DNA of 64,000 bases, from NCBI RefSeq assembly GCF_018320785.1, contig NC_054869.1, positions 17,866,698 through 17,930,697 of the forward strand, given 5' to 3'. The position numbers were made by a program, and so were the translations under genes. Source of the DNA: Cheilinus undulatus. Taxonomy: Eukaryota > Chordata > Actinopteri > Labriformes > Labridae. The notes under the pieces are model-generated. The model was not told the origin of the DNA. It did no database searches and worked only from the letters and a program-made list of their open reading frames with translations. Each line of letters begins with the position of its first letter. Position 1 is the first letter of the stretch. Shown here one piece after another: positions 22,447-34,065 of the stretch.

Positions 22447-25400
22447 ATGGCTGGCAAGGGTCGAGGAGTAGCTGCCTTTACCTTCAATATCGAGGCTCTG
22501 GGCATCGGCAGGGGCAGCATGCCAGAAGCCAGGGTGGGGCCCAGTCCGCTGTTTCCAGTAAGTTCTGAGCACTTAAACACCAGCAAACACACAAACAAAT
22601 GCAACCATGAATGATCATATTACACTGTCTTGAGTTTACCTAAACAACTATGAAGATCCTATCAATACAAAAATTCACATAAAATATGTGTTCAAGTAGA
22701 GTACAGGCTGATTATTTATGTGTAGAGATAAGTTGGTTTAAATTGTAGCAATTTATGTGGTCCAGTCATTTTCATGTTTGAAAATAGTATACTACTTAAT
22801 ATTATGTTCTAGACCAGTGGTTCTCAACTGGTGGGTTGGGACACAAAAGTGGGTCATGGAGCTGTTTTCAGTGGGTCAGGGGGAAAACTGTGACAGAATC
22901 TCTTTGGTGTACGGAAGCCCTAAGCAGACATACATCCATATTATTTTGCTGTGATAACAGGTCGATTTTGGTTGTTTTCACAGGATCTATTATCGTTTAT
23001 CTTGCTGTCTTTGGATCACAAAGCTAGTACTCCCATGTATATGTTATTTAGTTATGGCAGGAGATTGAGTAAGATCATATGATCACAGGAATGTCATGAG
23101 CTTTTTAAAGGAATATTTCTGTATTTTTGAAGTTGGATTGTATAAGGTACTTGCAAAGGTGATGCATGACGTGTTAAGTACATCATTATTGTACTCAAGT
23201 AAAAGTAAAAAAAAGTACTTAATTTAAAGTTTGCTTAAAGTATTTAGTAGCTCCTAATGAGCTGTACAGTAAAATATGATCTTTCCTTATTGTCAAGAAC
23301 AACAAGAGAATAGAACTCCAACCAGGATGTTCAGGTAACCTCCCACCTCTATGATAAAGTGAAATACACAGCAAAATTGACAGTGCCAACTAAACTCATA
23401 TAACTGATAAAATAAAGTATGTGTTTTTTTTCTCGTTGTTAAACAGTACGTTTTGTTACATAAAATGTCCTAACTGCAACATTTTTCATTAAATATATTT
23501 GAGTGATTGACTTTTTTTTTTTTAAATTTGGGTCCTGATTTCCTATTAAGGCAGTGTGGGTGGGCCCTGAGGCTGCACTAATTAAGAACCACTCTCCAGG
23601 ATCATACTCCTGTAACAGATAAGAGCCCTTGCTTCATAATGATTGTACTCTTTTTGCATGATGCAATGAACAGAGACTGAAGAGTAAAAATAGCTCTGGG
23701 GCCCAATGGAGTCCTCTGCATCATGCCTTCTGTGCACACTGTCAGCTATGCAACAATCAACATGTCAGCGTAATCGCATCATGCTGTGATAGTATAGAAC
23801 TGAAATGTACTATATACTATTCTTAAAACAAACCAATTTGCATACCTTGGGGCTCAGCAAGTGGGCCCCATTACTGAAGCCTAAGGACCATAGAGAGAGA
23901 TTCAGGATGCCATTTGTCCACCAAATATGTACATAATTTGGTAACCATAGGGTGTAATATTAAACAAAATGATGGTTTTTATACAGTGTCTACAGAAGAC
24001 ATTCCTCCCTTGGATGTTTTACTCTTCTATTGATTTTATAAATCAGTCATGGTCAATTCAATTGGTCTTATTTGGACAAAATTAAAAAATGAATAAATAA
24101 AACCTTTTAATTTCAAAGTTAAAATTGATTCAGCAAAATATGTAGAATAAGTGACTGCATAAATATTTATCCCCTTAAAAATTACTGACCTAATTCAACA
24201 GAGGTCCAGCCAATTGGTGCTTGTAGTCCCACAATTAGTGAAATTGGGATCACCTTAGTACAGTGAATGTGTGATTGTAGTACAGAGACACCTGTGTCTG
24301 GAAGGTCTAGTCACTGGTAATTAGTATTCCTTGCTATCATTACACCATGAAGAGGAAAGAACACTACAAGAAACTCACAGAAAAGGTGAAATGTCAAAGT
24401 CAGGGGATGGATACAATAAGATTTTCAAGCCACTGAACATCCCCCAGAGTTCAGTTAAATCCTTCATCAAGAAGTGGAAGGAATATGGCACAGATATTCT
24501 GCATACAATGACTGTTACCCGGGTTGTTCACCAGTCAAAGCTTTATGGGAGAGTGGCGAAGAGGAAGCCATTGTTGGAGAAAACTCATTTTACATCTAGG
24601 CCAGACTTCGCCAAAAGGCATGTGAGAGACTCCACAGGTAAGTGGGAGACAGTTCTTTGGTCTGGTGAGACCAAAATGGTGCTTTTAGGCCATCAGACAA
24701 GATACTTTGTTTGTCAGACACCGAACACTGCACATAACCACAAACACACCATCCACACTGTGAAGCTTGGGGGTGGCAGCATCATGCTGTGGGGATGCTT
24801 CTTGGCAGGAGGCCCTGGAAGGCTTGTAAAAGTAGAGGGTAAAATGAATGCAGCAAAATATAGGAAAATCCTGGAGGACTATCTTATTTGGTCTGCAAGA
24901 GAGCTATTGCTTGGGAGAAAATGTATTTTCCAGCAAGACAATGAACTGAAACAGACAGCGAAAGCTACACAGAAATGGTTTCAAGACAACAAGGTGAATG
25001 TTCTGGAGTGATCGAATCAGCCCCGACCCCAATCCAATTGAGAGTTTGTGGCTGAAATTTAAAAGAGCTTTTCAGGCCCAATCCCCATGCAACCTGACAG
25101 AGCTTGAGCACAAGAAGAATGGAGTAAAATTGCAGTGTCCAGATGTGCAAGCCTGTGCCCCACTGCCATTATCAGTCTGTTTCATGACATTAAAACACCT
25201 CATGGGGGCTTTGATGAGAATTAACAAATGCAGAGTTGCACATGCTGCTGTATCTTCCCAGTACAGTTCCTCAAAGGCTAAGTTGCCTATGGTTATAATT
25301 AAATATCATCTTCTGTCCTTTCTCTCCTCCTGAAGAACACAGACTTTAAGCCGGTGCCACTGAAATCAGGCGAGGAGGAAGACTATATGCTGGCCTTAAA

Positions 25401-28400
25401 ACAAGAGATGAGGGGAACAATGCAGCGGCTACCACACAACATCAAGCCCCTGTCCAATAAAGCAGGTGAGGAGGAGAGGAGTGCATTAGAGACCTGACAT
25501 CTGATAGAAATGCTTCAGTAAGACATTTGTCTGGTGGAGGGGAGGATAATGCAGCACTTAGGATCTAAAACATTTAATAATGGTCATATCTGGGAAAAGG
25601 AGAGGTAGAATTCACGGTACAATATTGCATTACAGCACATACCTCATATGTCAGTTTCAATACTATTACATCGTCTGGTTTGATAATGGCTTTAAAATTC
25701 CTGTTATTCTCAGACAAGCTAAATACCTCTTTTACAAATTTAGAATATAGTGTTTTTTTTATCTATCCATCCATCCATCTTCTTCCGCTTATCCGAGATT
25801 GGGTCGAGGGGGCAGCAGCCTAAGCAGGGAAGGCCAGACTTCCCTCTCTCTGGCCACTTCGTCCAGCTCTTCCCAGGGGATCCCGAGGCGTTCCCAGGCC
25901 AGCCGAGCGACATAGTCTCTCCAGCGTGTCCTGGGTCTTCCCCGGGGCCTCCTCCCAGTGGGACTTGCCCGGAACACATCACCAGGGAGGCGTCCAGGAG
26001 GCATCTGGACCAGATGCCCGAGCCACCTCATCTGGCTCCTCTCAACGCGGAGGAGCAGCGGCTCTACTCCAAGTCTCTCCCGGATGGCCGAGCTTCTCAC
26101 CCTATCTCTAAGGGAGAGCCCAGACACCCTGCCGAGGAAGCTCATCTCAGCTGCCTGTATCCATGATCTCGTTCTTTCGGTCACTACCCACCGCTCATGA
26201 CCATAGGTGAGGGTGGGAACGTAGATTGACCGGTAAATCGAGAGCTTTGCCTTTTGACTCAGCTCTTTCTTCACCATGACAGACCGATGCAGGGACCGCA
26301 TCACTGCTGATGCCGCACCGATCCGCCTGTTGATCTCCCACTCCATTCTTCCCTCACTCATGAACAAGACCCCGAGATACTTGAACTCCTCCACTTGGGG
26401 CAGGATCTCATTCCCAACCTGGAGAGGGCATTCCACCCTTTTCCAACTGAGGACCATGGTCTCAGATTTGGAGGTGCTGATTCTCATCCCAGCCGGTTCA
26501 CACTCGGTTACAAACCGTTCCAGAGAGAGCTGGAGGTCCCGGTCTGATGAAGCCAACAGAGTTTTTTTTATATTTAAACGTTTGTTATGACCCAGCTCAT
26601 GAGGAGATAGGGGGGTAACATAAAAACCAGATTGTGTGGTTTATCAAAAGTTATTTAGTAACAAAGAAGTAAAAAATGTTCACAAAAATGGTGTTGATTA
26701 CATAAATTACAAACTAGAGCAGAAGAGATTCTCACTAGAGTTTTAAGTGCTACCTTACCTTAGTGAAACAAAACGGAAAGAAAACCTAGCTACCTGTTTG
26801 AACGATATCACAAAAACCTACACTAACAAAGAGGCACAGAGGCGAGCTGAATCGAATGAAGCTGGGCAGAGAGTAGGGGTGGCCAAGCTTTAATAGCTGC
26901 AGGTTCTCAGGTGCTCCTCTCTGATTGGTTGATTGACCTTGCAGGGCTGCACACCAATCAGGTTTGTTAGCTGGCTGCAGATGTGAAGGAGATTCAGCCT
27001 TGAGGAGACACCATCACACACAAAGAAATGCAAACACACACAGAACACTCCAGAGTGGGTGAGTCACCTCTCAGGAGAGGGAGTACGGCTGCGGCCATAA
27101 CATTTTACCAGATGAGTTATTCCGGCTTCTTGTGTTTGAATATTTTTAACTTCCTGGACATCTGATGGGTCCATAAATGTCAATAAATTTGATTTGGTTC
27201 AAAAAGAGTTGCTGCAATGTGTGAACTTTAAGAGTCAAATGTTAAAAAATAAGCCTAAGAGGATCTTTATCTTGTTTCTGTGGAACAGAAGTGGAGAAAT
27301 ACACAGAGATATACCTGAAGCAGAGCAAGATCACAGATGAAGAGTGGACTCCAGGTATTTGTATATTGTACTGTAATGTGATCAACATAAATTAAAAAAT
27401 AAACACAAAATAATGGAAATATTTTGGATTTTTTAAGACTGGAATCTCTTCCCAAAAGAACTGATGCCTCAGAAGAAAAAACCTCGTGTGAAACCAGGTA
27501 TGTTTGAGTCATTTTGTATGTTAGGATTTGCAATGCTTTACAGCAATATTGACATAATGTTTAAATTCAACAGGCACAAAGAAGAAAACAGCAGTATCAC
27601 AAAAAGAATCCCAAGACATGCTGAATAAACTAGATGTAAGTACTCTTTTTTTCGGTGTTCAATTTCTGCACAATAAAGCACCTGTGAGGAGCTTAGAGCT
27701 TATCAGGCCCAAAAATTCCAGCTAGACCCTACTGAGCCGGTCTTAATTGCATTTATGGTCTTGAGCTTGTTTTAAACCCGTTTTCAATAAGTAGGCTTTA
27801 ATTTTTTTAAGTTTTGAACTACTCTTCTGAGTAGTTTTAATGAACAAATCTGTTCAGATGAGCTCATAAGGAGTGCAGTACAGAAGCAGGTATTACAGAT
27901 GTGGCCTATTTATTGTTTGGGAGAAACAGAGCAGTGAGGATGACTAACTGACATGCAGACATGAATGTTCACTGAATGCACAATTTTTCATCTGCTGTTT
28001 GCACTGCTCTTTACTCACTTTATGATCTGAATTGCATTAGAAACAGATGGTAAAGGAAAGTAGTTGCTTCTTTTTCCTCCACCTGTGCATTGTTGCATGC
28101 TGTGCACCTCCATCTGTCGTCCCCACTGCACTATCTCACTGTTGCTTGTGGAGTAGAGCAGGCTGGCAGTGCCACTTTTTAACAGCTTTTCTGCCTCATT
28201 GTGTGAAAAAATACATTTAAAGTAAACAGCAATATGTTTAGTTAATATACTGCCTGGGGTGTAGTTCTTGAGACTTCTTAATTCAGGAAACGTGGCCAGC
28301 AGACCTGGGCAACAAGTCTCATAATTCATGCAGTGGGTCTGCGTTGAGGGAAATTGTTATGAATATAGATAGGCTGCTGTGTCTGACAGGACATCTTTGA

Positions 28401-29316
28401 CTCCACTTGAGCCCGACCGAGCCTGAGACTGAGAAGAGGGGTGGGGATCCTAGCCTAACCTGGATCCAGACGATGTGCCACATTGGGCTGGTCTGGGCAG
28501 AAACTCGAATCTCTAATCTTTTTGCTGATTTTGTCCTGTGCGTGTGCAAGTAGTGTTTTTAAGAAAAAAACAATAGAAAGGGAACAGCGCTGTTTCTTAC
28601 TTTTGACATTGTCTACCAAAGTGGGCACCTATGTCTGCTGAATAAAGTAAATAAAGCTCTTTTTTTTATCATTTTCCTGTCGAGAGGGACGTATAGCTTG
28701 AGCCATCAGGCAGTCTGACACAGCTGTTTTACTTTAAGACCCACAAAGGTTTAAGATATGAAAATTTCTTTGCAGAAATGTTCAGTTTTTCTTCTGAAGG
28801 TCTGTTTGGCTATTTTAAGGGCATTTAAAGGCAGCAGTATTCATTTCTTTTTCATAACCAGCTTAAAACTAAAGCTAAGAGCTTTGAATTTACGGTTTAC
28901 TTTTTCGTTTAATCAATTACCTTTAAATAAAGGCGTTTAGTTAATGCAGTATAAAAAAGCTCAGCATGTTTGCAATGAAATGCTTTTGTCAATAATTCAG
29001 GAACTAGCAAAGAGAGATGGTGGGGACCTTGAAAAATCAGACGATGAGACAGAAAAGAAAAAAGGCGAGGAGGGTGAGGAAGAAGAGCTAGAGGAAGAAG
29101 TGTATGATGAAGAGGATATCGAAGAGGTAATTTTACGTACAATTACCTTGCATCTTTATATCCACATACTTGCTGCAGCTGTGTGGTGATATAGATATTT
29201 TGCATGTCATATTTTGTTTTCTGCAGGAGAACGACTACATTGAAAGCTACTTTGACAATGGTGAAGATTTTGGTGCTGGCAGTGATGATAATCTGGGCGA
29301 TGAAGCAACTTACTGA
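22447..29316 (+). CDS. polr3g: RNA polymerase III subunit RPC7 (Polr3g), complete, seven coding exons
   Basis: Subunit of the RPC3-RPC6-RPC7 subcomplex of Pol III, which acts in initiation on tRNA and 5S promoters. Exons: 22447-22557, 25336-25465, 27289-27354, 27438-27497, 27574-27635, 29001-29126, 29227-29316. They total 645 nt, coding 214 aa; human POLR3G is ~223. The N-terminus MAGKGRGVAAFTFNIEALG, the YMLALKQEMRGTMQRLP segment, EEWTPDWNLFPKELMP and the C-terminal ENDYIESYFDNGEDFG with final DEATY match the family. Residues ~154-186 are a Glu/Asp-rich acidic run encoded mostly by the sixth coding exon. The alternative is the paralogue POLR3GL; the flanking genes mblac2 and lysmd3 favour polr3g. 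Introns 1 and 2 are largely transposon sequence. Confidence 0.96.
22815..23594. mobile_element. hAT (Charlie-like) non-autonomous element
   Basis: The left end CAGTGGTTCTCAACTGGTGG and the right end TTAAGAACCACT are inverted, and both resemble common hAT/Charlie ends in fish. The interior has GTGGGTC-type motifs but no transposase. I could not see a clear 8-bp target duplication. It lies in polr3g intron 1. Confidence 0.65.
23984..25170 (+). mobile_element. Tc1-like element, 3' truncated, broken transposase
   Basis: The left end CAGTGTCTACAGAAGACATT follows TA at 23982-23983 and matches the outer end of a common fish Tc1 family. The transposase frame runs from 24331 to 25011: a shortened DNA-binding part, then GKWETVLWSGETKM (first catalytic region), GGGSIMLWGCF, and FQQDNELKQTAKATQKWF (second Asp). 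It is then interrupted, and the DPNPIESLW segment carrying the third acidic residue continues in another frame from 24998. The part between the helix-turn-helix and catalytic domains is shortened, and no right terminal repeat is found. Not functional. Confidence 0.85.
25760..26556 (-). mobile_element. 5'-truncated RTE-clade (Rex3-like) LINE, reverse transcriptase C-terminus
   Basis: A 255-residue frame on the - strand starts with ASSDRDLQLSLERFV, just after where the YADD catalytic box would be. It runs through RISTSKSETMVLS, the thumb-like region, MRWLGHLVQMPPGRLPGDVF and RPRGRPRTRWRDYVARLAW, and ends LLRLLPPRPNLG. This is the typical end of the abundant fish RTE/Rex3 LINE. The 3' tail is made of ATGG/GATG units (ATCC on +, about 25763-25779). 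Its uninterrupted frame suggests a fairly recent insertion. It lies in polr3g intron 2. Confidence 0.8.
26583..27102 (-). mobile_element. Probable solo LTR of an LTR retrotransposon
   Basis: About 520 bp bounded by the perfect 7-bp inverted ends TGTTATG and CATAACA. On the - strand it carries CCAATCAGAGAGG, then TATTAAAGC about 40 bp later, like an LTR promoter. No internal coding region or second LTR is next to it, and a flanking target duplication is not clear. It sits 26 bp from the LINE fragment in polr3g intron 2. Confidence 0.55.
27636..29000 (+). other. polr3g intron 5, no gene seen
   Basis: Between the GTAAGT donor at 27636 and the acceptor AATTCAG ending at 29000. AT-rich, with no transposon ends or exon recognised. 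Confidence 0.55.
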
Positions 29317-29559
29317 GAGTGTGTCTCTCTAATACTGTGGATAAGTTGAGAATACTTTTTGTTTGATTATGAGAGGCAAGTGTGCCTTGCAGACTCATGT
29401 AAATAACAGAAGCCGAGCTATGTGCATACTGGCAATAATTTATTCAAAATAGATGTATTTATTTTCCAGCCTGTAGCTTTGTCTCCACAGGTTGAAAGGC
29501 ACATACTGTCAACAACATAGAATGCTTTTTCGTGAAGTATCAAGTAGACACAGTGGTAC

Positions 29560-29565
29560 AATAAA
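29560..29565 (+). terminator. Candidate polr3g polyadenylation signal
   Basis: AATAAA about 245 nt past the polr3g stop. Another lies near 29670. The remaining stretch to 30170 shows nothing further. Confidence 0.5.
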
Positions 29566-30181
29566 AGGGCTAACAAAGTCTAAATTTCTGTGAATTATGA
29601 TTGAGTCATTGTGGGAATAATGTGCACTCCCCACTTTTCTCATCATGCTCTTGAAGTGTTTTTTAATGGAAAATAAAAATGCAGTTCTCTCCAGGCAAGC
29701 TAAAGAAAAATTCAAGCAATTTTCATTAAATTTAAGAAACATAATTTAAACTCCAAATACTGATGGTGTAAGTAAAGGTTAATGCTCAAAAGTCTTATAA
29801 TAAATTAATTCTATATGAAACTCAATGGCAGCAGTCATTTTTCCAAACAAATCAGATGGAAAATAATTAACACAATTTCTAATATGGCAAAGAACACAGT
29901 TTGACCACCCTGGTTGATATCAACTTTAAAACCAAATCCACACAGAATTAACAGATATGAGTTAGCTGCTGTTGGTCTCAGCGTGTTTTTGAACTCCCTG
30001 GACACAGCTTGTGTGTAGCTTACAGTGAATACAGCAGCAAAGATAAAACCTCTGCAGTAAACCCGTCATTTAGAAAAAGGTCAGCCAAGCATACCATCTG
30101 ATATTTCATTCTATTTTTACTCCTGGTTGTAAAGCTTATAAATTCAAACGGGCAGACACGAGGAATGACTGTCGCCACATC

Positions 30182-30187
30182 TTTATT
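30182..30187 (-). terminator. Candidate lysmd3 polyadenylation signal
   Basis: AATAAA on the - strand (TTTATT on +), about 120 nt past the lysmd3 stop, implying a short 3' UTR. Confidence 0.5.
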
Positions 30188-30304
30188 CTCTCAACTCGAT
30201 AAAAATGACTTCTCACTGTGAAGTGACGGTCCCAGAAAGATTGCATTGTTTTGTTCAGTCTGCAAAGACAAATCAAAAATCAGTCAAATCAGGTCACTGA
30301 TGCG

Positions 30305-31839
30305 TTATGTTTTCTCATGTTCCCTGTGTTCACTGTCCCCTGCTTTGTCCACACCATGTCTCTGTGAATTATCATTAACCAAGTGTCCAGTATGGTGTCC
30401 AGGTCCAGCCCCTGCATGGTTGTCTTCTCCAACATGATGGTCCATTATTCCATTAGGAGGAACGTTTCCAGGAGCTTGTGTAGGAATGCCATGATGTCCG
30501 ACGTCAGTTTTCATGAGAACCTCATAATACAGGAGATAAAACACAGGCGTGACAATGCCAACAACTAGCATGATGGCCACAGCCGTCCACCATCTCATAC
30601 CCCAGTCTGCCCCATAATAAGGGTCCTTCCTCTGTACTGGTTTATACTCCACCTCTCCCAGCAGTGGCTGCTGTTGCTGCAGCGTTAAAGATGACACAAC
30701 CTCGTTCAGGCTGCTTCGAGACGGACCTGTGGATTTCACCAGCCGCTCAATGTCCTTGTCCTTCTCTAGGAGGAATCCTTCCACGCTGTCGGTAGAAGAG
30801 GAGTCTGAGGAAGACTCGGTAGGGAGAGAGGTAACTGGGGAGATCTGAGGAAGGTGCCTGGCACCTGTGGGCGATGCGGGTTTGAGAGGTCCAGTGCTGT
30901 GGGTTTCAGTGAGTACACTAAAGCGCCTCACAGGGATCTTGACCGACCGCAAGGCAAAGAAGTCCTGCTCTGTCAAGAGGTTGTTGGCACGCTTTATATC
31001 AGCCACCTAAAAAGAACGCAAACAACAAATAGGAATCATAATGCTGCTGACAGAAGCAAAAAATTGCAATTTATATTTTCCTCATTTCGTTATCTCAGAA
31101 CTAACTAAAATTGAGGTGTTCAATGCAGGTAATAAAAGAAGGAAAATCCCAGTATACACTACAAGATAATCAGGGTGATTTTGGAGCTAATTCTCCTCTT
31201 CTGACAACCCTTTTTTGATGATTCTAACCATTATCAAGTTATTTTTTCTGTGGTGTGAGGTGTGTTCAGAGTGATCTGATTCACTAAGAACAACATTGGG
31301 GCCGCACAGATTTCAAATAGTATGTTTCATGTACATTCAGATGTCCTGTTAATGTGACAAAAACCTCAAGGACAGTCAATAATGTCATCTGTGGATTGTC
31401 ACATGAACAAAATGACAGTCAGTTTGTTAGGTTTCAAGTTTTGTTGTTCACCAGTTCAAAACCTTTAGAGAGGGCCAGGCTTAGACGTCCACTTAAACAA
31501 GTAAATCAAAGAGAGTTGAGTGGGTAGTCTCCAGGAAGAGTAATTCAGACACACTGATCAAAGCACACTCACTGAGCAATGGTACTGCAAGGCGATGCTG
31601 TTGAGAGTGTCGCCCTCCTGTATGTCTCTAGTCAGGTAGATAATGTCCTCCATCCTCTCTCTGGACGTGCTCCTCCGTAGCCTCTCTCGGCCGCGTGGCC
31701 GCAGCTCGTAGCTCTCTCCATCCTCTTCTGACAGGTCATTCTCTGAGCCATTGTTCCCAAACAGATAGGCATGACCGCCATTGGCAGGCTGCACCATGGT
31801 GGCTGACTGGAACCCATAGTGCTGGCTTCTATTGGTCAT
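30305..31839 (-). CDS. lysmd3: LysM and putative peptidoglycan-binding domain-containing protein 3, complete
   Basis: Single-pass membrane protein with one LysM domain; the human protein is linked to Golgi integrity and glycan/chitin sensing (family knowledge). Two coding exons on the - strand: 31839-31573 and 31006-30305, 322 aa (human ~306). The LysM domain spans ~68-115 ([20 protein letters not shown], then [11 protein letters not shown] and [11 protein letters not shown]) and is split by the intron, as in human. A Ser-rich linker follows, then a transmembrane helix at ~228-250 ([20 protein letters not shown]). The 72-residue tail carries 11 histidines. The 5' UTR is interrupted by an intron (31851-32668). 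It is convergent with polr3g and head-to-head with adgrv1. Confidence 0.96.
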
Positions 31840-31850
31840 TTTTCTCTTAA

Positions 31851-32668
31851 CTGTATTGGGAAGAATAAAGGCAGACTTAAAAACAAGTTTGAACTACTTA
31901 TCTAGTTTTATCAAGATGTAAGCATGCAGTCATGTTCTTCCTCTAGACAGACAGGTATGCAGTGACTATGCAGTCAATGTTTTCACGAGCATTAACAGCC
32001 TGAAAGAAATGATTACAATAGATGGGCAGATATTAGTGTTTCAGGAACACCTGCTATGTATTAATTAGTCTACTCAGAGACCGTAAATAAGGGTTGACTT
32101 ATCTTCATTTTATGACACCATAAAAAAACGACTAGCATGCTCTTCTCTAAAATCTGCACGTGAACGTTAAGGCAGCATACACTGTTCATGTTCACTTTTT
32201 GTAAAAGTATATCAGTGTTCAGCAATAAATCCCACTAAAGTCCATTTCTGTAGTCACGGACAGATACAGTAGATAAGATAGGGTCTGCTGCATGGGCAGT
32301 TCAATCTTCCAAGTTGTCAAGGTCCTCGGTTTATGTAACAAGTCCTCTTCATTAGCCATAACTGCTACGGGAAAATCACCACGTGTACAGTTACAATAAC
32401 AGTTACTGTTATTCATGATTATCCCCCCGCAGACATCACAAATCAGCACTAGGTTGATAATATTAAAACAAAAAGACTAAATGATTAAAATCGGATTAGC
32501 AGCTGGGGATCTACGAGGTGTTCACCGTAAACACATCATATTATTTCGCAAACACACAAGATGACATTATCTTGCATGGCGTTACTGATGTTAAATGTAA
32601 TCAGCATAAATGCTCAACTTAATTTATCTACAAAGCGACATGGCTAACGCTACATCTCGGTTTCTTAC
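31851..32668 (-). other. Intron in the lysmd3 5' UTR
   Basis: On the - strand the acceptor AATACAG (31857-31851) lies 11 nt before the ATG, and a donor G|GTAAGA is at 32668-32667. The upstream leader exon reads through 32669 and beyond; other donor-like sites near 32957 and 33008 leave its full structure open. Confidence 0.5.
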
Positions 32669-33084
32669 CCAAGTCAAGTCGATATCGTCCTCCCAGGTGA
32701 ATAACGACGCACTATTAAAAACAGTTACATTGATTAAATAAACTACCAGGTAGGACGTAGGAGTTTGACGAGCACGTCCGTTGATTGCAACGTAAAACTA
32801 TCTGCCATCTAGGCTACAGCTAACTAGCTTCACCTATGTAACCAGGCTACTGTCGTTTAAAACGTCAAAGTACATTATCTATCAGTCAGTGTTCATGGCT
32901 CATTAATGATATATTTGGAGGTAGTCGTCAGTATCTAACGTTACCTAAAAGGTGCTCACCGATAAATCAGTTGTCTTGAATAATATCCATACTTCCAAAG
33001 GATTATCTTCTATCTCACCAGCTTTTGCTTAGGTAGCTACCTATCTGCTAGCTACTGGTGATTTGCTAATGCAACCGCTCACGC

Positions 33085-33116
33085 CACGTCAACAGAATAC
33101 TAACGTCATGACGTCA
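33085..33116. promoter_or_regulatory. CRE cluster in the lysmd3/adgrv1 upstream region
   Basis: A full palindromic CRE TGACGTCA at 33109-33116 is directly preceded by ACGTCA at 33103-33108, with CACGTCA at about 33086-33091. It lies just upstream of the presumed lysmd3 leader. CREB/ATF control is an inference from the motif. Confidence 0.55.
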
Positions 33117-33117
33117 T

Positions 33118-33593
33118 ACAAACGCCCCCAAATATATGGTGTGCCAACATAGTTGGAATTCATGCCTACTCCCCCAAATTCTGTAACAAAAGTCATTCGC
33201 CATTTAGAATGCCAGACCCCACATTGAAAAGGTCTTGAGACACCACTTTATATAAACTGTTCCTTTATTTGTAAAGTCAAACAAAACAACAAAAGGTTGC
33301 CAACAGTAACAAAACCGCCACATGAAAATAACCTGTACAAAAACCTGACCAAAATATTTGCTTATGGTCAATTTTATTTGAGAAAAAGACACCAATATAG
33401 CAGCTAATAAAGTGGGATTAATTTTATGATGAAAATAATCAAATCTGCTCTAATGATTTTTAAAAAAATAAAAGGCACAGATAGAAATTTTAAAAATTGT
33501 CGAAACAAGGATATTATTATTTAAAGGAATTATCTTCTTTTTAAGAAAATAAAAGTTAGTTTTGCTGAGAGACATATCTCTATAAAGATATGT
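33118..33593. other. Intergenic stretch between lysmd3 and adgrv1
   Basis: AT-rich, no gene seen. At 33570-33596 there is a 10-bp hairpin (AGACATATCT ... AGATATGTCT with a short loop) just left of the hAT-type element. Confidence 0.5.
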
Positions 33594-33601
33594 CTTTATA
33601 G

Positions 33602-34065
33602 CAATGTTAATTTTGGCTGCTATTTTAGTTTTAGTCACATTTTAGTCATTTCTATCCTTTTTAGTTTTGGTCTTGTTTTAGTTGACTAAAACTCAAAACA
33701 TTTTTGTCTAGTTTTAGTCCATAAAAAGCCCTCACATTTTAGTCTTTACTTTTAGTCCAAGCATTTATTTTCTTGCCTAATCTGGTACCAAGTCATGGTG
33801 GTGTGCTCTATGCACCCTGCCAAACCTATTGTTTTTTGATAGATTCATCCACAGTGGAGAAATATCACGGATTTTGAAAGTCAGACGAAAACTACATTAC
33901 ATTTTAGTATAGTTTTAATCATCTTGATGAAAATTAAACTTAGTTTTTTGTCAGTTTTAGTCATCACAGATCTATTTTTGTTAGTCTTAGTGTAGTTTTT
34001 GTCATGGAAAAAAGGCTGTCGACGAACATTTTTAGTCATAGTTTTAGTTGACTAAATTAACACTG
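33602..34065. mobile_element. 464-bp hAT-type MITE rich in TTTTAGTC motifs
   Basis: Ends are inverted: CAATGTTAATTT on the left and AAATTAACACTG on the right. They are flanked by CTTTATAG (33594-33601) and CTTCATAG (34066-34073), an 8-bp duplication with one mismatch. The interior is made of degenerate TTTTAGTC/GACTAAAA motifs on both strands. No coding capacity. Confidence 0.75.
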
